DNA of 6,235 bases from Pseudomonadota bacterium (GTDB lineage: Bacteria; Pseudomonadota; Alphaproteobacteria; Caulobacterales; Caulobacteraceae), in contig JAEYUE010000104.1 of assembly GCA_023433655.1 (NCBI GenBank), forward strand, positions 1-6,235, in the 5' to 3' direction. Numbering within the stretch: position 1 is the stretch's first letter; each line of letters begins with the position of its first letter. This document shows, one piece after another, positions 1-5,100 of the stretch. The notes below the pieces were generated by a model, which ran no database searches, had not been told where the DNA came from, and worked only from the letters and a program-made list of their open reading frames with translations. The position numbers were made by a program, and so were the translations under genes.

Positions 1-2
1 TG

Positions 3-122
3 GCCGACAGCCTCGCGCTGCACATCCGGCTGATGGACCGGGAGGGGCGCGCCATCCCGCTCCGCAGGCCCTACGACCCGCACACCGACGGGGCCGGCCG
101 CCTGACGGGTCTGGTTCCCTGA
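3..122 (+). CDS. C-terminal end of an unidentified protein (5' end outside window)
   Basis: This frame is open from the left edge to a TGA at 120-122 and gives 39 residues, including the stretches LALHIRLMDREGRAIPL and TGLVP at the end. By my count 37 of its 39 codons end in G or C, which is what a real gene in a high-GC genome shows and which the other two frames here lack (frame 1 has early stops). The alternating hydrophobic and charged pattern suits a beta-rich C-terminus. I do not recognise the family and assign no function. After the stop the same frame stays open to about 358 but with mixed third positions, so the stop looks genuine, although a recent nonsense change cannot be excluded. 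Confidence 0.5.
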   Translation, partial: ADSLALHIRLMDREGRAIPLRRPYDPHTDGAGRLTGLVP

Positions 123-177
123 GCGGCGGCGCCGCAACTGGTCGCCCGCTCCTGGAGCGATCGGCTGGCGGCGGCTC

Positions 178-327
178 ATGGCGAGGGTTCCGAAGGCGGG
201 ACAATCCGTCCGACTCGCGCGGACGCTCGACCTCACCGTCACCGGCCTTTGCGTCAACCCCTGCGGCGACAAGGTGAACGAGCGGTTCCGGGAGATCTGG
301 AGAGGCTTGAGCGGCGAGAGAGCCTGA
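178..327 (+). CDS. Small ORF, 49 aa, doubtful hypothetical protein
   Basis: An ATG at 178 opens 49 codons ending at TGA 325-327. The product is basic (starting MARVPKAGQSVRLARTLDL) with two cysteines in the stretch GLCVNPCGDK. About 42 of 49 codons end in G or C, consistent with coding, but that is also easy to reach by chance in GC-rich DNA. There is no convincing Shine-Dalgarno upstream, and the same frame is open back to a TGA near 100, so it could be the tail of a decayed longer gene rather than a free-standing one. No family is recognised. It may be a gene remnant between the end of the upstream gene and the cassette that starts at 454. Confidence 0.22.
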   Translation: MARVPKAGQSVRLARTLDLTVTGLCVNPCGDKVNERFREIWRGLSGERA

Positions 328-418
328 TGGCCGCAATGCCCCCCGGATGCCGTCCCTAGCGCATCGGATGTCCCCATCCGATCACGCAATCTTTTGTGGC
401 CGCCATCCCCATCGGATG
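328..418 (+). repeat. Imperfect direct repeat, two 22-bp copies (328-349 and 397-418)
   Basis: Both copies begin TGGCCGC and end GGATG. By hand alignment without gaps they match at 18 of 22 positions, with differences at positions 8, 11, 15 and 16. Copy starts are 69 bp apart. They flank the ATCGGATG hairpin at 363-382. They may be operator-like sites or debris of a past insertion; the sequence alone does not decide. Confidence 0.5.
363..382. repeat. Perfect 8-bp inverted repeat with 4-nt loop
   Basis: ATCGGATG (363-370), loop TCCC, CATCCGAT (375-382). A third copy of ATCGGATG lies at 411-418. A short T-run (CTTTTG, 391-396) follows the hairpin by about 8 nt. That is a little far for a textbook intrinsic terminator, so it could be a weak terminator for plus-strand transcripts entering from the left, or a dyad operator for the cassette. 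Confidence 0.55.
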
Positions 419-423
419 TTGGA
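411..423 (+). repeat. Left copy of a 13-bp inverted repeat flanking the two-gene cassette
   Basis: ATCGGATGTTGGA at 411-423 has as its reverse complement TCCAACATCCGAT, which matches TCCAACATCGGAT at 1794-1806 in 12 of 13 positions. It lies 31 bp before the ATG at 454. The pair encloses exactly the two plus-strand genes. Whether it is a mobile-element end or coincidence is unproven. Confidence 0.4.
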
Positions 424-438
424 TTGAGGAGACTAAAC

Positions 439-446
439 GGAGGGGG
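439..446 (+). promoter_or_regulatory. Strong Shine-Dalgarno that sets the start at 454
   Basis: GGAGGGGG ends 7 nt before ATG 454. This settles the start of the JAMM-domain gene. The upstream in-frame TTG at 394 has no comparable site and would put 20 repeat-derived residues on the protein. Confidence 0.8.
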
Positions 447-453
447 TGATCAC

Positions 454-1296
454 ATGCTCGATTGGGACGTGTACAGCGGTTCGGACCCGATGCTCCATCT
501 TCCACTGGAGGGGCCAACGGGCATTGATGAGCCAGGCTGGTTCCCTGAACTCGTCAGCAAGGAAGAGTTCGACGAGTTCCAGCCCATGTTCGGTAGCGAA
601 GCAGGGGATGGAGGTGACGCTACTGACCTTGGCGAAGTCGTCGTGACGGGTGAGCGGGAGGACGACCCCTACGATGAATGGTGGGAGACGGGCGGCTGGG
701 GATCCGGCGGCGGCCCCGGCCCAGGCTTGGGCTCAGGAGGCGGCGGTAGCGGCGGCCAAACCGCAAATGTCGATGGGCTTGACGGACATCAAGGGCTCGA
801 TTGCGCCACCAACGCGATCAAGGAGGAAATCAACAAGCTACCGACGAACAACACCAACGAACATGTGGCGGTCGTTTTTAGAGGTCCAGACGGCAAGCTC
901 TACACAAGCCCGCCGTTCACGGGCGCGAACGGCCAGGTTGACTACTCGCAGCTAGGTGTATGGATGCACGGTCGTGGCATCGGCCTTTCTGATGTTGTGG
1001 GCCTCTACCACAACCACCCGGCTTCGACGAGCACCCATACCGACGGCGACTATCACCGCTACCCTTCGAATGCCAATACCGTCGCGCCTGGCTCCTTTAA
1101 TGACTGGGCCGCTGCGACTGGGTTCGTCTTGAACGGCGCGAACGCCGCGACCTTTGTGATGATCCTTGAAGATCAGAATGGCGATACCCGGCACTTCGCC
1201 TACGCCGACAAGGCGAAGTACGAAAACCTGACTCAAAAGGAGATGGAAGACCGCAAAGACCTGCCTCCGACGACCGGTAGTTGCGGTGGAGGCTGA
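454..1296 (+). CDS. Putative effector/toxin with GEVVVTG motif and C-terminal JAB/JAMM metallopeptidase-like (DUF4329-like) domain, 280 aa
   Basis: Start chosen by the strong ribosome binding site 7 nt upstream. Layout: residues 1-60 are acidic and lack a signal peptide; GEVVVTGERE at 60-69; a Trp and acidic patch (DEWW, 74-77); a Gly-rich linker (79-101); then a globular domain (about 115-252). That domain carries the JAMM zinc-peptidase pattern: Glu136 (NEHVAVVF), His186-x-His188-Pro (LYHNHP), then Ser214-x-x-Asp217 (GSFNDW). The His-to-Ser spacing is longer than in canonical JAMM enzymes, an insertion of roughly 15 residues. JAB domains with a YHTH or YHNHP motif occur at the C-terminus of polymorphic toxins (DUF4329 type), so a secreted or injected peptidase effector is my inference; the substrate is unknown. 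The next gene starts within its stop codon. Hand-counted GC at 841-900 is 55% against 70% at 2461-2520 in pheT, suggesting acquisition. The domain call is fairly firm; the toxin role is tentative. Confidence 0.72.
   Translation: MLDWDVYSGSDPMLHLPLEGPTGIDEPGWFPELVSKEEFDEFQPMFGSEAGDGGDATDLGEVVVTGEREDDPYDEWWETGGWGSGGGPGPGLGSGGGGSGGQTANVDGLDGHQGLDCATNAIKEEINKLPTNNTNEHVAVVFRGPDGKLYTSPPFTGANGQVDYSQLGVWMHGRGIGLSDVVGLYHNHPASTSTHTDGDYHRYPSNANTVAPGSFNDWAAATGFVLNGANAATFVMILEDQNGDTRHFAYADKAKYENLTQKEMEDRKDLPPTTGSCGGG
1285..1292 (+). promoter_or_regulatory. Ribosome binding site embedded in the end of the JAMM gene
   Basis: GGTGGAGG just before the TGATG junction serves the downstream start at 1296. It encodes the C-terminal Gly-Gly-Gly of the upstream protein. 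GGTGG sits 6 nt from the ATG and GGAGG 3 nt, so coupled reinitiation is likely to help. Confidence 0.55.
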
Positions 1297-1754
1297 TGAA
1301 AACCGGTTGGATCATGACGGCGCCAACAATCTTGGCCGGGTTATTGATAGTCGGAACAACTGCCTGCGCGCAGACGCCGACGCGAGCTGACCCTCTCGCC
1401 GGGATGCCCCCGCTCAGCCACCCGACCCCGCCTGAACGCACGGCCTCGCGCCATGAATTCCTCTGCGAAGGCAAACCATATGTCATTGAGGTCACGCAGA
1501 CCTACGTTGGGGGGCCAGAGCTGCGGCGAGTGACATTGGCTGCCCTCGAGACGCCGTACGGGCCGGTCAGCCGCACCGACCATGCTCGACTCGATGGGGT
1601 GCTGGAGCCATTCGATCTACTTTTCGCGGTGACCCAGCAATGCCAAGGCCCCACCTTTGGGCTATCGTTCCTTGGCCGCCGACGAGGGGGTAGTGACAAT
1701 TCCAGTGTCACAGTCTGGTTCGAGCGAAACCAAATCACACGGATCGGCCCTTAG
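1296..1754 (+). CDS. Exported small protein (Sec signal or lipoprotein), possible immunity partner of the JAMM protein, 152 aa
   Basis: The ATG at 1296 shares its A with the TGA of the upstream gene, implying co-translation. An ATG at 1314 would remove the positively charged start of the signal, so 1296 is preferred. Residues 1-25 form a signal: Lys2, a hydrophobic core (ILAGLLIVG, 12-20), then TTACAQ. Cleavage after Ala-Cys-Ala by signal peptidase I fits. Cys24 could instead be lipidated, but TTAC is a poor lipobox. The mature part is Pro-rich at first (about 26-50), followed by a soluble domain with Cys57 and Cys116, a plausible periplasmic disulfide. I do not recognise a family. Being the coupled downstream partner of a likely effector, it could be its immunity protein, which would place the target of the effector in the periplasm; that is inference. 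Codon use and GC resemble the upstream gene, not pheT. Confidence 0.7.
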   Translation: MKTGWIMTAPTILAGLLIVGTTACAQTPTRADPLAGMPPLSHPTPPERTASRHEFLCEGKPYVIEVTQTYVGGPELRRVTLAALETPYGPVSRTDHARLDGVLEPFDLLFAVTQQCQGPTFGLSFLGRRRGGSDNSSVTVWFERNQITRIGP

Positions 1755-1793
1755 CCGAAGGCAGGGAAGGTGCGCCCGAGAGCCGGGTAGATC

Positions 1794-1806
1794 TCCAACA
1801 TCGGAT
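1794..1806 (-). repeat. Right copy of the 13-bp inverted repeat flanking the cassette
   Basis: TCCAACATCGGAT matches the reverse complement of 411-423 with one mismatch at position 10. It lies 39 bp after the stop of the exported-protein gene and 20 bp before the pheT stop. Confidence 0.4.
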
Positions 1807-1809
1807 ATG

Positions 1810-1822
1810 CCGCTGCGAGCGG
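1810..1822. terminator. Small hairpin beside the pheT stop, weak terminator candidate
   Basis: CCGCT, loop GCG, AGCGG: a perfect 5-bp GC-rich stem starting 4 nt beyond the pheT stop codon. It lacks a following U-tract, so it may only be a transcript-end stabiliser or chance. Confidence 0.2.
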
Positions 1823-1826
1823 AGCT

Positions 1827-4250
1827 CTACCCCCTCAGCGTCGCCCCCGCCTTGCCCGCCGCCGCCACGACCCTGGCCGACAGGGCCTCGATCTCGGCCT
1901 CGGTCAGGGTGGCCTCGCGGGGCTGGATGACGACTTCGAGCGCCACAGACTTCATGCCCTCGGCCACGCCGGGGCCGCGGTAGACGTCGAACACGCGGAC
2001 CTCGGCGATCAGGGCCTTGTCGGCGCCGGACACGGCGCGCACGAGGTCGCCGGTCGCCTTGCCGTCCTCGACCACGAAGGCGAAGTCGCGGGTCAGCGGC
2101 ATCAGGGGAGCCAGAGAGGCGGCGCCGCGCGCCTTGGTCGCCTTGCCGCGCGGCTCGGGCACGGCGTCCAGAACGATCTCGAAGGCCAGCATCGGTGCGT
2201 CGGCGTCCAGCGCCTTCAGCACGCGCGGGTGCAGGGCGCCGAACTCGGCCATGACGTTCTTCGGACCGAGCTGCAGCCGGGCCGAACGGCCGGGGTGCCA
2301 CCAGTCGCGGTTCTGGCCCTGGACCAGCTGCAGCGAGGCGACGGGGGCGCCCAGCTCCTCCAGCAGGGCCATCAGGTCGCCCTTCAGCGCGAACAGGGCG
2401 TCCTCGGCGCCGCCGCCCCAGTGGCGCGGGCTCTTCGGCGCCACGAGGCCGGCGATGACGGTGCGCTGGCCGGTCGGGCTGTCGTCCAGGTAGATGGGGC
2501 CGATCTCGAACAGGGCCACGTCGGGATGACCCCGGTCGGCGTTGCGCGCCGCCGCCCCGATCAGGTTCGGCAAGGCCGAGGGGCGCATGCAGTCCAGGTC
2601 GGCGGCGATCGGGTTCTCGATCCTCAACCGGTCGTCGCCGCCGCCGAACAGGGCCGCGGTCGACTGTTTGGTGAAGGACCAGGTGACGGCCTCGGCATAG
2701 CCCATGGCGGCCAGCGCCCGGCGGGCGGTGCGCACCCGCGCCTGGCGCGGATTGAGCACGCCCTTCGACGGCGCGCCGAGGTCGGGCAGCGGGGTGGCCG
2801 GCAGTTCGCCGTAGCCCTGGATGCGCGCCACTTCCTCGACCAGATCGGCCGGGCCCTCAACGTCGCGCCGCCACGATGGCGGTGTGACGGTCCACGGGGC
2901 GCCGCGTTCGACGGTGAAGCCGAGGCGGGTGAGGATTTCGGCGATGCGGTCCTCGTCCAGCGACAGGCCGGTCAGGGCGCCGACGCGGGCCGGATCGAAG
3001 GCGAAGGCGGGCGGATTGGCCGGGGCCTCGCCGGCCACCACGATCTCCGACGGCTCGCCGCCGCACAGGTCGAGGATCAGCCGCGTCGCCAGCTCCAGCC
3101 CCGGGACCACGAAGTCGGGGTCGACGCCGCGGGCGAAGCGGTACTGGGCGTCGGAGTTGAGGCTGAGCGTGCGGCCGGTCTGGGCCGTGACCAGCGGATC
3201 GAACCAGGCGCATTCGACGAAGACGTCGACGGTGTCGTCCGAACAGCCGGTCGACTCCCCGCCCATGACGCCCCCGAGACCGATCGGCCGCTCGCCGGCG
3301 GCGTCGGCGATGACGCACATGGTGGCGTCGAGGGCGTAGGTCTTGCCGTCGAGGGCGATGAGATGCTCGGGCGTGCCGGCGGCGATGCCCTCGGCCCCAC
3401 GGGACAGCTGTCCTCCGCGCACCACGATCTCGCCGCCCACCAGCCTGGCCGCGTCATAGACGTGCAGCGGGCGGCAGCGGTCGTAGGCGACCAGGTTGGT
3501 GACGTCGACGAGGCGGTTGATCGAGCGCAGGCCGATGGCGGTCAGCCGGCGCTGCAGCCACTCGGGCGACGGGCCGTTCTTCACGCCGCGGATCAGCCGG
3601 CCGGCGAACACCGGGCACATCCCGGGCGCCTCGATGCGCACGGTGATCGGGGACGGGAAGATTCCGGGCACGGGCGCGACCGACGGCGTCTTCAGCTCGC
3701 CGAGGCTGGCCGCGGCCAGATCGCGGGCGATGCCGGCGACGCCCAGCCAGTCGGCGCGGTTGGGGGTGACCTCGAAATCGATCACCGGCTCGGCGCCGAA
3801 CACGCCGGCGGCGGGCTCGCCGACCTCGTGCGCGTCGTCCAGCTCGAGGATGCCATCGCTGTCCTCGGCCAGCTCCAGCTCGGCGGCCGAGCACAGCATG
3901 CCGTGCGAGACCACGCCGCGCACGGGTTTCTCGACCAGGGTCACGCCCAGGCCGGGCACATAGGCGCCGATCGGGGCGTAGATGGTGGTCAGGCCCGCGC
4001 GCGCGTTCGGCGCGCCGCAGACGATCTCCTTCGGGCCGTCGACGGTGTCGACCTGGCAGACCTGCAGCCGGTCGGCGTCGGGATGGCGCGCGGCCGAGAC
4101 GATCTTCGCCACGGTGAACGGGGCGAGGGCCGCGACCGGGTCATGCACCTCCTCGACCTCGAGGCCGGCCATGGTCATGGCCTCGGCCACGGCGTCGACC
4201 TCGGCGTCCGTATCGAGATGGTCCTTCAGCCAGGAGAGGGTGAATTTCAC
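1827..4250 (-). CDS. pheT: Phenylalanine--tRNA ligase beta subunit, 807 aa
   Basis: PheT pairs with PheS as the cytoplasmic alpha2beta2 enzyme that charges tRNA-Phe; beta binds tRNA and edits mischarged Tyr-tRNA-Phe. Full length for the family (about 800 aa). Domains in order: N-terminal PheT part with an EMAP/OB tRNA-binding fold (about 40-150, with ARHPDADRL and EIVCGAPNARAG); B3/B4 editing domain (about 210-400, with NRLVDVTNLV, PLHVYD and GGVMGGESTG; His263 and Glu346 are my candidates for the E. coli editing residues His261 and Glu334); B5 domain (about 418-480, ending PPSWRRDVEG); a catalytic-like core (about 500-700, inactive fold in beta); and the C-terminal FDX-ACB anticodon-binding domain (about 715-807, PLTRDFAFVV). 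The start is GTG, with GGAG 8 nt upstream at 4259-4262, and overlaps the stop of the preceding gene by 4 nt (GTGA). No key motif is missing. It is the last gene of the operon, convergent with the cassette. Confidence 0.98.
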   Translation of the reverse strand: MKFTLSWLKDHLDTDAEVDAVAEAMTMAGLEVEEVHDPVAALAPFTVAKIVSAARHPDADRLQVCQVDTVDGPKEIVCGAPNARAGLTTIYAPIGAYVPGLGVTLVEKPVRGVVSHGMLCSAAELELAEDSDGILELDDAHEVGEPAAGVFGAEPVIDFEVTPNRADWLGVAGIARDLAAASLGELKTPSVAPVPGIFPSPITVRIEAPGMCPVFAGRLIRGVKNGPSPEWLQRRLTAIGLRSINRLVDVTNLVAYDRCRPLHVYDAARLVGGEIVVRGGQLSRGAEGIAAGTPEHLIALDGKTYALDATMCVIADAAGERPIGLGGVMGGESTGCSDDTVDVFVECAWFDPLVTAQTGRTLSLNSDAQYRFARGVDPDFVVPGLELATRLILDLCGGEPSEIVVAGEAPANPPAFAFDPARVGALTGLSLDEDRIAEILTRLGFTVERGAPWTVTPPSWRRDVEGPADLVEEVARIQGYGELPATPLPDLGAPSKGVLNPRQARVRTARRALAAMGYAEAVTWSFTKQSTAALFGGGDDRLRIENPIAADLDCMRPSALPNLIGAAARNADRGHPDVALFEIGPIYLDDSPTGQRTVIAGLVAPKSPRHWGGGAEDALFALKGDLMALLEELGAPVASLQLVQGQNRDWWHPGRSARLQLGPKNVMAEFGALHPRVLKALDADAPMLAFEIVLDAVPEPRGKATKARGAASLAPLMPLTRDFAFVVEDGKATGDLVRAVSGADKALIAEVRVFDVYRGPGVAEGMKSVALEVVIQPREATLTEAEIEALSARVVAAAGKAGATLRG

Positions 4251-4675
4251 GCCGACGGCTCCGACGAAGCGGCGATCTGCGACAGGGACTTGACCCCCTG
4301 CAACTCCTCGAGCAGGGCGTCCGAGCCGGTGAAGCCGACCTGCACGAAGCGGCAGCGCACGAAACGGCAGTCCTTCACGCCCACGAGGCCGGCCATCCTG
4401 TCCTGGCTCAGCGGCCGGTAGAGCAGGGTCCGCATGTCGGTGGTCGTGCCCATGGCGCAGCTGTCGAAGACGGTGCCGATCATCACCGCCATCACCGCCG
4501 GGCCCTCGATGACGCAGTCAGTGAAAGTCTTGCCCTCGAGCGCCATCTGGCCGGCGTTCCAGTGGTGGACGGCGAGTTGCGGCAGCCAGACGGCTTCCTT
4601 CTCAAAGATGGTGCGGGCCACCAGGGCGCGGCCGGCGGCCTCCTCGGGGGTCATGGTCGGCGGGGTCTCGGTCAT
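4247..4675 (-). CDS. Small protein B of the pheS-pheT operon, pentapeptide/beta-helix-like, paralogue of protein A, 142 aa
   Basis: No named family is recognised. The ATG at 4675 has AGGA (4683-4686 on the opposite strand) 7 nt upstream. The stop overlaps the pheT GTG by 4 nt, so pheT translation is probably coupled to it. Residues 1-20 are Glu/Thr/Pro-rich; about 47-125 form a conserved block with rung-like repeats: EGKTFTDCVIEGPA (47-60), GTVFDSCAMG (67-76), DMRTLLYRPL (80-89), CRFVRCRF (103-110), GFTGSDALL (114-122). Phe-x-x-Cys spaced like pentapeptide repeats suggests a short right-handed beta-helix. There is no signal peptide or membrane segment, so it is cytoplasmic. It shares about 38 identities over 80 residues with protein A, indicating an old tandem duplication. 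The last 17 residues or so have no counterpart in A. A role with PheRS is suggested only by position. Confidence 0.85.
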   Translation of the reverse strand: MTETPPTMTPEEAAGRALVARTIFEKEAVWLPQLAVHHWNAGQMALEGKTFTDCVIEGPAVMAVMIGTVFDSCAMGTTTDMRTLLYRPLSQDRMAGLVGVKDCRFVRCRFVQVGFTGSDALLEELQGVKSLSQIAASSEPSA

Positions 4676-4682
4676 GGAGGAG

Positions 4683-4686
4683 TCCT
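4683..4686 (-). promoter_or_regulatory. Ribosome binding site of protein B
   Basis: On the minus strand AGGA lies 7 nt before ATG 4675, inside the only real gap (26 nt) of the operon. This supports that start and independent ribosome entry at B. Confidence 0.5.
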
Positions 4687-4701
4687 AGATGCGATTCAGG
4701 C

Positions 4702-5100
4702 TCAGTCGACAGTCCGGACCTGCTCGACCAACGCATTGAGTAGCTGATCGGCGCCGGTGATGCCGAGAGAGAAGAACTGGCAGTTCCTGAAGGTGCAGTT
4801 GCGCACCGGAATGGCGCCGATCGCCATCTTGCCGTTCAGCGACCGGAACAGCATGCCGCGCATGTCCCCGCCGGTCTGGCCGAAGTTGACGCCCTCGAAA
4901 TGCGTGCCCTCGAGCACGAGCATAAGCGCCGGGCCCTCGATCGTGCAGTCGGTGAAAGTGCGGCCCTCGATCACCGCGCCCCCGCCCGAGGTCACGCTGG
5001 CGCGGTAGAGATCGAACAGGGTGAAGCGTCCGCCGGTGATCTCCTTCGCCAGCGGGTCCAGTTCTCGCGTTTCCGTCGGGGCCGTTCGGGGCTCGGTCAT
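4702..5100 (-). CDS. Small protein A of the pheS-pheT operon, pentapeptide/beta-helix-like, paralogue of protein B, 132 aa
   Basis: The ATG at 5100 shares its A with the pheS stop (TGATG), marking translational coupling. The frame remains open further into pheS, but that extension is Arg-rich antisense-free shadow of pheS and is not used. Residues 1-25 are polar. A conserved block follows: EGRTFTDCTIEGPALM (45-60), GTHFEGVNFG (65-74), DMRGMLFRSL (79-88), NCTFRNCQF (101-109), GITGADQLL (113-121). The CTFRNCQF segment reads as two adjacent pentapeptide-like rungs. Cysteines at 52, 102 and 107 have counterparts in protein B; Cys73 of B is replaced by Val here. No signal or membrane segment is present, so it is likely cytoplasmic. 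There is a 26-nt gap to protein B. Function is unknown: it could bind PheRS or nucleic acid, or simply ride in the operon. Confidence 0.85.
   Translation of the reverse strand: MTEPRTAPTETRELDPLAKEITGGRFTLFDLYRASVTSGGGAVIEGRTFTDCTIEGPALMLVLEGTHFEGVNFGQTGGDMRGMLFRSLNGKMAIGAIPVRNCTFRNCQFFSLGITGADQLLNALVEQVRTVD

Larger units (their letters stand above)
123..453. other. 331-bp interval without a confident gene
   Basis: Between the end of the left-edge gene and the ATG at 454 I see the doubtful 49-codon ORF (178-327), then a repeat cluster (328-423) and the strong ribosome binding site at 439-446. No clear sigma-70-type promoter stands out. A TTGTGG at 394-399 followed by GATGTT at 415-420 has roughly the right layout but is weak and overlaps the repeats. 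The promoter of the cassette most likely lies somewhere in 328-438. Confidence 0.4.
1755..1826. other. Short convergent intergenic region
   Basis: These 72 bp separate the cassette (plus strand) from the 3' end of pheT (minus strand). They hold the right copy of the 13-bp inverted repeat and a small GC hairpin. No T-run follows the hairpin on either strand, so no standard intrinsic terminator is visible for either transcript. Confidence 0.6.

Noticed and set aside
394..453. TTG start at 394 for the JAMM-domain gene
   Set aside because: It lies within the repeat cluster, lacks a ribosome binding site, and an excellent GGAGGGGG sits before ATG 454.
1281..1295. TTG start at 1281 for the exported protein
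   Set aside because: It would add MRWRL before the signal, but the embedded GGTGGAGG lies downstream of that TTG and points to ATG 1296.
1285..1296. C-terminal Cys-Gly-Gly-Gly of the JAMM protein as a ubiquitin-like conjugation tail
   Set aside because: The Gly codons coincide with the Shine-Dalgarno of the next gene, which explains them better, and no ubiquitin-like fold is visible.
1296..1370. Firm lipoprotein assignment for the exported protein
   Set aside because: TTAC is a poor lipobox (no Leu at -3), and an Ala-Cys-Ala signal peptidase I site fits equally well, so only export is claimed.
2229..4421. 730-codon open frame on the plus strand opposite pheT
   Set aside because: It is the mirror of a high-GC coding gene: the product is Gly/Ala/Arg/His-rich low-complexity without motifs, whereas the minus strand gives a full PheT. 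Other long frames within pheT and pheS are rejected for the same reason.
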